NCBI RefSeq assembly: GCF_002218085.1
Contig: NZ_BDUC01000025.1
Location: 1 to 28,329 of the forward strand
From: Tolypothrix sp. NIES-4075
GTDB taxonomy: Bacteria; Cyanobacteriota; Cyanobacteriia; Cyanobacteriales; Nostocaceae
Direction of reading: 5' to 3'
DNA length: 28,329 nucleotides
The notes beneath the pieces are model-generated. The model worked only from the letters and a program-made list of their open reading frames with translations. It was not told the origin of the DNA and searched no databases. The stretch's first letter is position 1, and every line of letters begins with the position of its first letter. Below are positions 18,494-27,800 of the stretch, one piece after another. The translations under genes were made by a program, and so were the position numbers.

Positions 18494-19636
18494 TTAAAAA
18501 GAGTTGGTATTAGAACTTAAAAATGCTTCTAAATCAGGTACATCTACCCAGCTTTTTCTCACATTTGATTGATGAGATAAATCCATCAATAACTGAGAAT
18601 AAACTCCTTCTCGCAACGATGGTACAATCGCCTTGCCGAGATCAATTCCTTGCACCCATTGCTCAATCACGCGAATAAACGCAGAGATTCGTCCATCAGC
18701 ATAGTTTTTCGGAAAAGTCAAGTGATTGGGAATTTCTATTTCCGTCAGCGGTAAACCGGGTCGCGAACCTTTAACTCGAAATCCGTGTACGTAATCTTTT
18801 TGATTTTCGCTTCCCAAAACTAATGTACCCTTATCGCCATACACTTCCACCCAATGCGGACGCGGTGCATGAACTACTGCACTGATGGACACTTGACAAG
18901 GTGTTCCATCCGCCAATTCCAGCATTAGCATACAGGTGTCATCGCTGTCTACTAATTTTGATTCTTTGGTAGCGGGGTCAACTCGTGTGGGAATGGCAGT
19001 ACTTAAATGAGCGTTTAATCTACGTATCGGTCCAAATAGCCAGTAAATGTAATCGAAAGCATGGGAACCTAAAGACCCTAAAGCACCTCCTCCTTGGTCT
19101 TTCTGAGAGTACCAATTCCAAGGACGCGAAGCATCAGCCCTGGAAGCGCCTAACCAATCAATTCTAATTAAACGTTTGACACCTACGTAATCTTGTGATA
19201 AGAGTTCAGATAATAATTGCCACCCAGGTACAAAGCGAAATTCAAAATCTACTGTTGCAATTACGCCTTTTTGGTTCGCTAACTGATAAAGTTCTTTTGC
19301 TTCGGCTGCATTTAAGGTGACGGGTTTTTCTAATAATAAATGTTTCCCGGCTTGCAGTACTGTTTTTGCCATTTCATAATGCATAAATGGCGGTGTGGAA
19401 ATGCTGACGGCTTGGACTTCGTTTAAGGCAACAATGTCTGCAATTTTGTTGCAGGCGTGGGGGATATGATAGGTTTGGGCGATCTCTTTAGCTTTTTCTA
19501 AGTCTTGGTTATATACTGCAACTACCTGAGTACGAGGATGTGCTTGAAATCCGGGAATGTGGACTTTTTGCCCAAATCCTGTACCCACAACTGCAACGCC
19601 GATCACACCCTGATTCATTTGCCATCCAGAAGCCAT
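18494..19636 (-). CDS. Gfo/Idh/MocA family NAD(P)-dependent oxidoreductase
   Basis: A 380-residue cytoplasmic dehydrogenase. The N-terminal Rossmann fold shows VAVVGTGFGQKVHIPGF (GxGxxG), and the family motif LLLEKPVTLN follows at about residues 99-108 with the catalytic lysine. The C-terminal alpha/beta domain includes GGGALGSLGSHAFDYIYWLF, with the conserved histidine for substrate binding. The length is usual for the family, which oxidises or reduces sugars, inositols or related hydroxyls; the substrate is not readable. ATG at 19636 has CAGG eight bases upstream; an ATG at 19618 (MNQGVIGVAVVG) is the alternative. It appears monocistronic, with its own terminator. Confidence 0.92.
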   Translation of the reverse strand: MASGWQMNQGVIGVAVVGTGFGQKVHIPGFQAHPRTQVVAVYNQDLEKAKEIAQTYHIPHACNKIADIVALNEVQAVSISTPPFMHYEMAKTVLQAGKHLLLEKPVTLNAAEAKELYQLANQKGVIATVDFEFRFVPGWQLLSELLSQDYVGVKRLIRIDWLGASRADASRPWNWYSQKDQGGGALGSLGSHAFDYIYWLFGPIRRLNAHLSTAIPTRVDPATKESKLVDSDDTCMLMLELADGTPCQVSISAVVHAPRPHWVEVYGDKGTLVLGSENQKDYVHGFRVKGSRPGLPLTEIEIPNHLTFPKNYADGRISAFIRVIEQWVQGIDLGKAIVPSLREGVYSQLLMDLSHQSNVRKSWVDVPDLEAFLSSNTNSF

Positions 19637-19929
19637 AAATTTACCTGCAATATCATATACCAGTTCGCGCTTATTATTTATAATAAATCGACCTCTCCGC
19701 CACGAGTGACTTGCGTCAAAGTCTTCTCTCTGCTACTAGCTGGATGCCTAAGCCAGGAAGTCACCCTCCTGACTCAGCTCAATACCGTATTGCACGCTTC
19801 TAAAATACTGACCACAAGGCTACTTGGCGGGCTGATACTTAGAGGGTTATTAGTGGGTACTCTAAGTTGACGAGGGATTAGTTAAGTAATCTCTATCTAG
19901 CTACATCTAATAGCATTTGAGGATAGTTT

Positions 19930-21225
19930 ATGGAAATTGCAAAAGCCCTCTATTTAGGAGGTGATGTAGTAATTCACGCTAACGATGAGAGGCTCAATTT
20001 TTCGTCGTATCAACATTTAGGGTTACTTTGCTTGTATTGTGGTGAAGCCGTTTTTTACAAACATGGAGAGATAAACCGCTCGCATTTTGCCCATTTTCCT
20101 GATATTTATCCAGATAAGATGGCAGAGTGTCTCTTACGACAGTCGAATCACCATTACACATATTCATGGACTGATTTATCACCACAAGGTAGACAGCAAA
20201 GATTAAAGATATTTAATAAACATTTTCTAGAATTAATTACTTGGGATATAAATGATTTTGAAGATGGATGCAATTGGATTCAGAAGGTGCCTTATTCTAT
20301 CCTTAAAAAAATTTATACAGATAGTGTAGAAAAATTCAGGCAACGAAAAGGAAGCATTGCTTTATCTTACCGCTTATTGCACTATAGAACAAAAATTAGT
20401 TCACTGCATCGAGCTATTGCAAGAGAAGCAATAGATTACTTATGTCTTCAATCCTCTCACTTCCTACTCATACAATTAATTGATTATGCGATTTATAAAG
20501 CTTATAAAAATAATAAAAAAATTTTGTTTTCTAAGCATAATAAAGGCGATGAAATTGTTGAATTTACTGCCGATTTAATTATTGAAGTTGATTGGAAAAA
20601 AGCCTTCTGCTCTATACCTAGCAATATCTACGTCGAGCCTCAAAAGGTTGAAAAAGAATTTTACCAACTTTTACAGGACGGATGTGTTTATATAGAGGGT
20701 AGAGACTTAATTTTTATTAAACAAAAAAATAAGTATGACATGGACAAATCTCTTTTAGGAACATTTTTAGAAACACCCAACTTTAAATATAAAGATAAGT
20801 ATCCATATGAGATTCAATTAAATATTATTCATGAACAGGTTTGTAAGGCTCATCAAGAAAAACTCCAATTATTCAAGGAAGAGATTTTAAAACATCTGCA
20901 AGTTACTAAACAAAAAACTCCACTATCAATGCCAGTATCAAAACGAAAAAAATTAATACTTAACCCTGACAAAAAAGAGATTTTACTGGTAAATTTGCAT
21001 GAAAATTCGCCGAAAAATAAGTGTATAGCTTTTTTTGAACCGCAATATCAATGGCATACAAGGGAAAAATTGGAATTAAAACATTTTTTCTGTGCTAATC
21101 CTCAATACAAACTGTTTTTAGAATTTTGTCCTGGAGGACAACAAGCTCTGACTCAACTGTTCTATGATTGGTTAAGTTATTTTGATATAAAAATTCCATT
21201 CTCAATAGAAGAGAGTACTGTGTAG
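19930..21225 (+). CDS. CoiA-like zinc-finger protein
   Basis: A 431-residue protein. The first 70 residues resemble the CoiA competence-protein N-terminus: LLCLYCGEAVFYKHGEINRS, then HFAHFPDIYPDKMAECLLRQ, giving a C-x2-C, HFAH and Cys pattern that probably binds zinc. CoiA proteins normally carry a nuclease core after this finger; here the expected PD-ExK-like residues are not obvious. The rest is Lys/Ile/Asn-rich and lacks strong motifs, with a final FLEFCPGGQQALTQLFYDWL segment. The gene is much more A+T-rich than its neighbours, which fits horizontal transfer. GAGGA lies seven bases before the ATG. It is alone on its strand; competence, restriction or defence roles are possible but unproven. 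Confidence 0.6.
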   Translation: MEIAKALYLGGDVVIHANDERLNFSSYQHLGLLCLYCGEAVFYKHGEINRSHFAHFPDIYPDKMAECLLRQSNHHYTYSWTDLSPQGRQQRLKIFNKHFLELITWDINDFEDGCNWIQKVPYSILKKIYTDSVEKFRQRKGSIALSYRLLHYRTKISSLHRAIAREAIDYLCLQSSHFLLIQLIDYAIYKAYKNNKKILFSKHNKGDEIVEFTADLIIEVDWKKAFCSIPSNIYVEPQKVEKEFYQLLQDGCVYIEGRDLIFIKQKNKYDMDKSLLGTFLETPNFKYKDKYPYEIQLNIIHEQVCKAHQEKLQLFKEEILKHLQVTKQKTPLSMPVSKRKKLILNPDKKEILLVNLHENSPKNKCIAFFEPQYQWHTREKLELKHFFCANPQYKLFLEFCPGGQQALTQLFYDWLSYFDIKIPFSIEESTV

Positions 21226-21298
21226 CTTGGGAGCATTAATGTAGCTTGTCTTGTTAGGACACTGCCTTAGCATTCGTGACATTCTCTGTTTATTTCTT

Positions 21299-21333
21299 CC
21301 CTTGGCGTTCTTGGCGCCTTGGCGGTTCGTTTT
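21299..21333. repeat. Dispersed CTTGGCG-type short repeat
   Basis: CCCTTGGCGTTCTTGGCGCC followed by TTGGCGGTTCG is three near-identical 9-10 base units between convergent genes. On the minus strand it reads CGAACCGCCAAGGCGCCAAG, a common short repeat of Nostocales intergenic DNA. Confidence 0.5.
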
Positions 21334-21362
21334 AAAAGAAATCACAACTACTGCGTGGATTG

Positions 21363-21830
21363 CTATATCAAAAATCTAATTGTGAACGGATAACGATAAT
21401 ACTCTCCTCTATAAGCTTTGATCGCAGCACAAGTGACTACAAATGATTGTAATAAAAGCATGAATAGAACGATCGCACTACACCCAATTAATAATGTGCG
21501 GAAAATTATCTCTATATAATTTGCTGTGCCATTGCTGGTCATCGCAATGCCAAATCCTGTAAACACTAGCAGCAAGGATATAATTACGAGGATTAAAACA
21601 TAAAATGTCAGTGAAAGTTGAAAATTTAAAGATTCTTTGCCTTGAAAGTCAACCCACGTATATTGTGTTTTTTTGCTTCGCCAAATAATCAATGGTGCTA
21701 AAACATTTAACGGTAGATACAAAGGAACGCCGATAATTACTACTAAAATCAATAGTATCCACGCTAATAAAGCTGAGAGATGACACAACATCGCCCATAT
21801 ACGGATTTGTTGCTTGGTTTTTCCTCTCAT
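21363..21830 (-). CDS. DUF4870-type membrane protein
   Basis: A 155-residue integral membrane protein with about four hydrophobic helices (near residues 13-30, 32-50, 76-95 and 112-130). The hallmark of the DUF4870/Tic20-like family is visible: AMLCHLSALLAW at the start, LAPLIIWRSKK, then VDFQGKESLNFQLSLTFYVL. Family members are small membrane proteins of unknown function. It starts at ATG 21830 with a weak ribosome binding site and lies downstream of the DUF1822 gene on the same strand, separated by a 90-base repeat region, so an operon is uncertain. Confidence 0.85.
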   Translation of the reverse strand: MRGKTKQQIRIWAMLCHLSALLAWILLILVVIIGVPLYLPLNVLAPLIIWRSKKTQYTWVDFQGKESLNFQLSLTFYVLILVIISLLLVFTGFGIAMTSNGTANYIEIIFRTLLIGCSAIVLFMLLLQSFVVTCAAIKAYRGEYYRYPFTIRFLI

Positions 21831-21886
21831 GGCTTTTTTCTTTTGGTGGATTTACGGAATAATTCTCCACCGTACCATATATAAAA

Positions 21887-21977
21887 GGAGTCAGTCCTTT
21901 TGGAGTGAGGAGTTAGGAGTTAAAAGTTGGGAGTTGGGAGTTAAAAGTTGGGAGTTAGGAGTCAGTTCTTTTGGAGT
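21887..21977. repeat. Heptamer-type G/A/T repeat block with direct flanking repeats
   Basis: GGAGTCAGTCCTTTTGGAGT (21887-21906) recurs with one change at 21958-21977. Between them lie alternating GGAGTTA, GGAGTTG and AAAAGTT heptamers. It is the short tandemly repeated type known in heterocystous cyanobacteria. Confidence 0.65.
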
Positions 21978-21982
21978 CTTGT

Positions 21983-23155
21983 TTAAAATCTCAATATTTC
22001 TCGGTCGTAGTTTTCGCTTTTGGGTTCTATTTCCCATACTATACCTTCACCTGGTTCTAGCGCTACTTCTACAAAGAGTTGCTCTACGGCTGTTATGGCT
22101 ATATCTTCGTTGTTGGGGAAGCTTTGTAAATCTTCGGTGAGTAGTCTGAGTTTAAATCCACCGGGAATGGCTGCACCTACGGCAGCGTTACGCAATTCAA
22201 AGCGCCAAATAATTGATTCTCCTTCGTTTTGTGGTATGATACGCAGTTCGTAGGTTTGACCGGCGATCGCTAACTGCCGAGAAAGAATTGTTTGTGGTTG
22301 TGTTTCTTCGACACTCCGCGCACCAGCGACGCTAAGTTGCATCAAGCTTCCCCAACCGACGTTTTCTGCAAGTTGAGAAACACCGTTTTGCAACCATTGG
22401 ATAACTGACCACTGTTCTGGTAATCCCAAGCGGCGTTGATATAAGCTTTGTCGCCAACCACCATGTTCAATTAGCGCACCCCAAAGTGGAAAAGGAATAG
22501 CGAGTCTCGGTGTGATTATTTCTGGGTTTGCTAAACGAGAAATTAAATTTTGTGCTTGTTCTTGTGGTAAAGTTGCTAATTGCGGGATAACCTTAGGCGT
22601 ACTTTCTTGAGGACAAAGTTGTTGCGCTAAAGTTAAAACGTTGATGTCACTAATAATATCAACAGCATCAAGGGAATAAGTGCGATCGCTTGCATCATAA
22701 CTTCCTTGATTTTTCAATTGTTCATAACTACAATAGCCCCAAACCCGCACATAAGCTTCATCCGGTTCTACTTGCACTGCTAAATAATAATCACCAGCTA
22801 AACTAGATACATCTACCCATTCTTGGGCTACTCGCAATTCACTTAAATCCATCGCCTCGCTGGGAACCAAAATAAATCGAATGCCGTCTGATGTAATTGC
22901 AGTCCCATTCACCAGTTCCCAAAAACTTGCTAAAGCATTGATATTCGGCGATACTTTTGCCTGGGGTGCAAAATCTGCTTGCAGCCACGCCAAAACAACA
23001 TTCAAGCAAAGTTCATTTAAATAAGCTTGATAACCAGAACTAGGATGAGAAAAAGATTGACTGTGAAGATACGCCTGATTTTGGACGTTGGCGGGTATTT
23101 CTAAAATCAAATCTGTCGGGGATGCAAAAGTAAACAAGGCGGCGTTGGCAGTCAT
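21983..23155 (-). CDS. DUF1822 family protein
   Basis: A 390-residue soluble protein, largely beta/alpha, of the cyanobacterial DUF1822 family. Matching stretches include FWELVNGTAITSDGIRFILV, RVAQEWVDVSSLAGDYYLAV, then VRVWGYCSYEQLKNQG, and a C-terminal EDIAITAVEQLFVEVALEPG. No enzymatic motif, signal peptide or membrane segment is visible. GGAG lies nine bases before the ATG. It follows a sigma-like factor on the same strand across a 260-base gap containing a 67-bp tandem duplication. From memory, DUF1822 genes often lie next to sigma-like factors and CHAT/caspase or CHASE2 proteins in cyanobacteria; this supports a joint signalling role, but the biochemical function is unknown. Confidence 0.82.
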   Translation of the reverse strand: MTANAALFTFASPTDLILEIPANVQNQAYLHSQSFSHPSSGYQAYLNELCLNVVLAWLQADFAPQAKVSPNINALASFWELVNGTAITSDGIRFILVPSEAMDLSELRVAQEWVDVSSLAGDYYLAVQVEPDEAYVRVWGYCSYEQLKNQGSYDASDRTYSLDAVDIISDINVLTLAQQLCPQESTPKVIPQLATLPQEQAQNLISRLANPEIITPRLAIPFPLWGALIEHGGWRQSLYQRRLGLPEQWSVIQWLQNGVSQLAENVGWGSLMQLSVAGARSVEETQPQTILSRQLAIAGQTYELRIIPQNEGESIIWRFELRNAAVGAAIPGGFKLRLLTEDLQSFPNNEDIAITAVEQLFVEVALEPGEGIVWEIEPKSENYDREILRF

Positions 23156-23203
23156 GAAAATTACTCCGGAAATTTTGGCTAAACTTGGGGATACTACGGA
23201 CTA

Positions 23204-23346
23204 GGGATTAGGTGAGACCAGCCCCCGTCTTGGCGGTCTCCGTCACGATGGGGGACTGGCGAACCCGGAGGGGATTAGGTGAGACCAGCCCCCGTCTTGG
23301 CGGTCTCCGTCACGATGGGGGACTGGCGAACCCGGAGGGGATTAGG
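23204..23346. repeat. 67-bp tandem duplication between DUF1822 and sigma genes
   Basis: Two identical 67-bp units (23204-23270 and 23271-23337) plus nine bases of a third, each starting GGGATTAGGTGAGACCAGCC. Each unit contains CCAGCCCCCGTC and GATGGGGGACTGG, imperfect inverted arms that could form a hairpin. The unit resembles GC-rich intergenic repeats (GAACCCGGAGGG) common in branched and heterocystous cyanobacteria. Confidence 0.85.
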
Positions 23347-23415
23347 GAAGAGAAATTTTGATACTTCCTTGTCAACCCTTACCCCTTTCATTATTCCCAA
23401 ATAAGTCCAAGAGGT

Positions 23416-24588
23416 TTAATAAGGAGATTCGCTGTAGTAAGCTTGCAGCCATTCCTCCATTACGGTACTCATATTTTTGAGTAGGTCTGGGGTGACAGAA
23501 ATATGCAGCTTCTCACTACTCCATTTAGCCAAATTTCGCAGTAAAATTTCCCTAGCTTTTGTGAGTCGCCGCGAGACAGTATATTGCTGCAAAACTAGTT
23601 CTTTGGCAATTTGCTGCTGAGTCAGCCCCTGACTATAATATAGTTGCAAAATTTGTTGTGCTTCTGGTTCTAGTTGGGCGACTGCGGCGGCTAAAACTTT
23701 GTTAATCTCAGATTGCTGAGAAATTCTGGTTTGTTCTTCTTGTTGAGTAATAATTTGGGTAAGTACTGAGTCTACCTCTCCAGCGAGATTATCTATCCAC
23801 TCGTTTGTATCTTGACCGGCGGGGGAAACATTAATCGATGCCGAAGGTGGATAAAGATAGTTTCGCGCATGTTTGGCACAAGTGAGCAGCCAAGTTTCCA
23901 AAATTTGCGAAGTTACTTTTTGACTACTTTGGGAATTATAAGCTTGAGCGATCGCACTCCATGTATCATTGTCTGGTCGAGGAAGTTGACGTGTTGCCTG
24001 AGGCTGCTTGGGAACATAAAGCGTTTTAAAACAATTCCAAGCCAGGACGTAAGCTGTAACAGTCTCTGGAGATAAGCCAGCATTTTCCAAAGACTCTACC
24101 AAACGCTTTTGACTAATTTTCCGCAACATTCCCCATTCTGTACAGATATCAATTTCGCCGCGTTGACGCAAAGTTTCGCGGATGACGCTACCAAAAATGA
24201 CACTGGCGTAGTTTTTTAAGATAAAGCCTTGATTAGGATTGAAACCTTTGAGGACTTTATCGACAGAAGCGATCGCCATTTGAAAACAATCTGGTAACTT
24301 ATATTGAGTACTGCTAAAACTAGCAGATGTTTTTTGGGATGTCCAATAGCAGACTTCTTGTAAATAAGCAATCAGATGTTCTTTGGCTAGTTTCTCTACC
24401 CGTTTTTCAGGGATATAATTATACCAATAAAGTACCCAAAAATTTTCGGAAGTTTCTTGTGGCGTTTTGTTTACACAACTTTGCATACTGCGACGCAGTT
24501 TACTATCCGTCGCCCAACCGTGAAAGCGATCGCCATTAAATTGCACAAAAGTTGAAAATATGGAAATAATACTTTGTCTTGGATGCAT
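23416..24588 (-). CDS. Sigma-70 family-like RNA polymerase sigma factor
   Basis: A 390-residue, probably cytoplasmic regulator. The C-terminal sigma region-4 helix-turn-helix is clear: AVAQLEPEAQQILQLYYSQG, then LTQQQIAKELVLQQYTVSRR, then LTKAREILL. The central part (LPDCFQMAIASVDKVLKGFN, FILKNYASVIFGSVIRETLR) looks like a divergent sigma region 2. The N-terminal SIISIFSTFVQFNGDRFHGW, TDSKLRRSMQSC stretch is, from memory, typical of this cyanobacterial group, which often accompanies DUF1822 genes. The ATG at 24588 is preferred to a TTG three codons earlier. It is divergent from the caspase gene (268-base shared upstream region), suggesting that it may control that gene or be controlled with it; the target promoters are unknown. 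Confidence 0.82.
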   Translation of the reverse strand: MHPRQSIISIFSTFVQFNGDRFHGWATDSKLRRSMQSCVNKTPQETSENFWVLYWYNYIPEKRVEKLAKEHLIAYLQEVCYWTSQKTSASFSSTQYKLPDCFQMAIASVDKVLKGFNPNQGFILKNYASVIFGSVIRETLRQRGEIDICTEWGMLRKISQKRLVESLENAGLSPETVTAYVLAWNCFKTLYVPKQPQATRQLPRPDNDTWSAIAQAYNSQSSQKVTSQILETWLLTCAKHARNYLYPPSASINVSPAGQDTNEWIDNLAGEVDSVLTQIITQQEEQTRISQQSEINKVLAAAVAQLEPEAQQILQLYYSQGLTQQQIAKELVLQQYTVSRRLTKAREILLRNLAKWSSEKLHISVTPDLLKNMSTVMEEWLQAYYSESPY

Positions 24589-24720
24589 AAAACACAATAT
24601 CTCGACCTATGCAAGGAGTGCAAGCGTTAAAAGACGCCTGCACAAACTTTACTACAACCAATGAGAATCATGTTTCGGCTTAAAGTTAAATATTTAGAAA
24701 TTTTGAAAATTGATAATTGG

Positions 24721-24816
24721 TAATGGGGAAAAAGGTAATTGGTAATTGGGAACGTGGGCTTTTCCCCTTTCCCCATTACCCATTACCCATTCTCCATTAC
24801 CCATTCCCCATTCTCC
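24721..24816. repeat. Heptamer repeats in the divergent promoter region
   Basis: Six consecutive heptamers of the form NNCCATT (CCCCATT, ACCCATT, ACCCATT, CTCCATT, ACCCATT, CCCCATT) at 24771-24812 follow an inverted set (GGTAATGGGG, GGTAATTGGTAATTGGG) at 24720-24750. The two arms can form a long imperfect hairpin. This short tandem repeat type is known from heterocystous cyanobacteria. It lies midway between the divergent sigma and caspase genes. Confidence 0.7.
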
Positions 24817-24856
24817 AACGCACGGAAATATTAAGATTTCAATACACTTAATTAAA

Positions 24857-27800
24857 ATGTGTCCAATCGGTGTAAGTACTAGTCGTTCAAATCAAGTTAA
24901 AAAAACAGATACAGGCAAGCTGTGGTTAATGCTTGTGGGAGTCAATAAATATCAAGATAAAGGACTCCCGATCCTAAATTATTCATCTGTCGATTGTCAG
25001 GGTTTAGCGGATGCTTTAACTGGTGCTACCACACAGTTTCTGCAAAAAGAGGTGAAAATTCATCACGATTTTGCTTCTTTACCACCTTCAAAGGAGAATG
25101 TGCGCGTTAGTCTCCAAGAAATTACCGCTGCTGCTAAACCGCAGGATATGGTTTTATTTTATTTCTCCGGACACGGAATGTTAGAACCAAATTCTCAGGA
25201 AGTCTTTTTATGTTTAGCAGATACGCAAAAATCAAACTTGAAAAATACGGGTTTAAAATTACAAGAACTATTACAATTGTTAGATAATTGTCCAGCGCAG
25301 AATCAGTTAGTTTGGCTGGATGCTTGTCATAGCGGTGGAATGACGCTGAGGGGAACAATTAAAGAACCGCTGTTGAACCCGACAACGCAATTAGTAGAGG
25401 TATTACAGCGAACTGCTGCAAAAAGTAAAGGTTTTTATGCTTTGCTTTCTTGCGATAATAATCAGCAATCTTGGGAATTTCCCGAACTGGGACACGGGGT
25501 TTTTAGTTATTATTTAATGCGCGGGTTAAATGGTGAAGCGGCAGATTCAAAGGGGGTAATTTCTGCTGATGGACTTTATCGCTATGTTTATCATCAAACG
25601 TTGCAATATATTGATAAAACTAATCAACAATTACGATTAATTAATCAGCAGAGAAGAGGCAAAGGAGACACTCAGCTTGAGCGCGAATATCCTTTACAAA
25701 CTCCTAAACGAATTGTTGAAGGAGTTGGGGAACTCATTTTAGGAGTTAGGCAAGAAAAAGCTGATGATGATGTGCATCGCCGATTGGGGATAGTCGTAGA
25801 GGGACTATCAGGAAGTACGACAACTTTAGATATTAGCAAGTTTTTGGGTAACGTTGGCGGTTTTAACTTGGAATATTTGCAAGCGACAAAAGCTGCCGGT
25901 GATGATGTGCGTTCATCGATCGCTCGTCTTTTACACTCCCCTGAATCAGAAACTATTTTACTTTATCTGCGGGGGCGTATCGAGGAAACTGAAGCTATCG
26001 ATGGTTTGGTACTGGGAGAAGATATCCGCATCAAGCGATCGTGGTTAAAACAACAACTACGTCACTGTAATGCTAAACAAATCATCATCCTCGATTGTCC
26101 TGGTTCTGCATCTCTACAAGATTGGGTAGAAGATTTGCAAATCGACTCCCAAGAGGGACAGTGTATAATTGCTTGTGCTTCTCCTGCATCGTCAACTGAA
26201 AAATTCGCCCAAACTTTATTTGATACTTTAACAGCGTCAGCAGAAGCAGACGGATTATCTGCGGCTGGAGCGATCGCTCAATTGCAATTACAATTAGCAG
26301 GTAGCGATATACCTTTCTACGTCTGGCTTTCCGGTACACAAGGTATCATCGAAATCTTAAGAGAAAAAACTTATATGCAAGGGCGAGAACAAAAAGCAGG
26401 CTTAGATTTAGGTATCTGTCCTTACATGGGTTTAAATGCTTTTTCTGAGGATGATGCTCAATATTTTTATGGTCGTGAAAGCTTAACTCAGCAGTTAATT
26501 CATCAATTGCGCGATCGCTCATTTCTCGCCGTCGTCGGTGCTTCTGGTAGCGGTAAATCTTCAGTTGTCCAAGCCGGCGTCATTCCCCAACTGCGACTGG
26601 GTAAACAAATCCCCAGCAGCGAACAGTGGCTAATTAGAACTTTGCGCCCAGGTGCTAATCCCATAGAGGTTTTGGCGCAACGACTGGGAGGAGAGAAAAG
26701 TGGGAGAGGGGGGGAGTGGGAGACAAGGGGACTCCTTGGAGACAAGGAGATAAGGGGACAAGGGGACGATGAGAATAATTCTTTTCCCCCCTCCCCCCCT
26801 CCCCATCTCCTCCTAGAAGGAATCCTCCACCAGGGTGTAGAAAGTTTCGTCTACTGGTTGCGTAATCGACCAGAACCTATGATAGTTTTGGTGATAGACC
26901 AATTTGAGGAATTATTCACTCTTGCCTCAACTAAAGACAGAGAGCGCTTTTTAGAATTGGTGCTGGGAGCCGCAGAATATGCGAAAGACCGTTTTAAGTT
27001 AATTATTACTTTACGAGCGGACTTTATTACCTCTTGTTTGGAAGTACCGAGACTGGCTGAAGTTTTACAGGAGTCGAGTGTATTAGTTCCACCCAGGCTA
27101 AGTTTGGACGATTATCGGCGGGTGATTGTTAACCCGGCTCAACAAGTAGGGTTAAAACTAGAACCAGAGTTAGTAGAAGTTCTATTGAGGGAGTTAAATC
27201 AGTCGGTCGGCGATTTACCTTTGCTGGAATTTGTTTTAGAGCAGTTGTGGCAACATCGCTCTACAGGGGAGTTAACTTTGCAAGCGTATCAGGATGAACT
27301 AGGTGGAATTAAAGGAGCATTAGAGCGATCGTCTCAGGCTGTTTACGAAAGTTTAGACCCCCAAGCGCAAGAATGTGCTAAGTGGATTTTTCTGTCTTTA
27401 ACGCAGTTAGGAGAGGGTACAGAAGATACTCGACGACGGATACACAAATCAGAGTTGATTGTGAAAAAATATCCAGCTGCGTTGATAGAAAGAACTCTGC
27501 AAGCGTTAACTGCTGCCAAGTTAATTGTGATGAACTTGGAGGAAGAGGAAGAGGGGGGGAGAGGGGGAGAGGGGGATGGGGGGACAAGGGGACAAGGGGG
27601 AGAAGGGGGACAAGGGAGACAAGGGGATGAGGGAAAAATTTCTATATCTTCATCTTCCTTGTCCTCCCCCTCCTCCCCCACTCCCCCACTCCCTCCAGTC
27701 ACGGTAGAGGTAGCCCATGAAATTTTAATTCGCCATTGGTCAACTTTGCGCTGGTGGTTGGAGGAAAATCGTAGTAGGTTGCGATCGCAACGTCAAATTG

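Noticed and set aside
19505..19870. 121-residue plus-strand frame in the Gfo/Idh start and upstream gap
   Set aside because: Its first half is antisense to the oxidoreductase; its second half has no ribosome binding site or known motif. The 293-base gap 19637-19929 shows nothing else recognisable apart from a TTATTATTTATAATAA near-palindrome.
23204..23346. Possible CRISPR remnant
   Set aside because: The two 67-bp units are contiguous and identical with no spacer between them.
27343..27702. Ser/Pro-rich minus-strand frame within the caspase gene
   Set aside because: Produced by reverse reading of the repeat insertion; the plus-strand frame is open across the whole gene.
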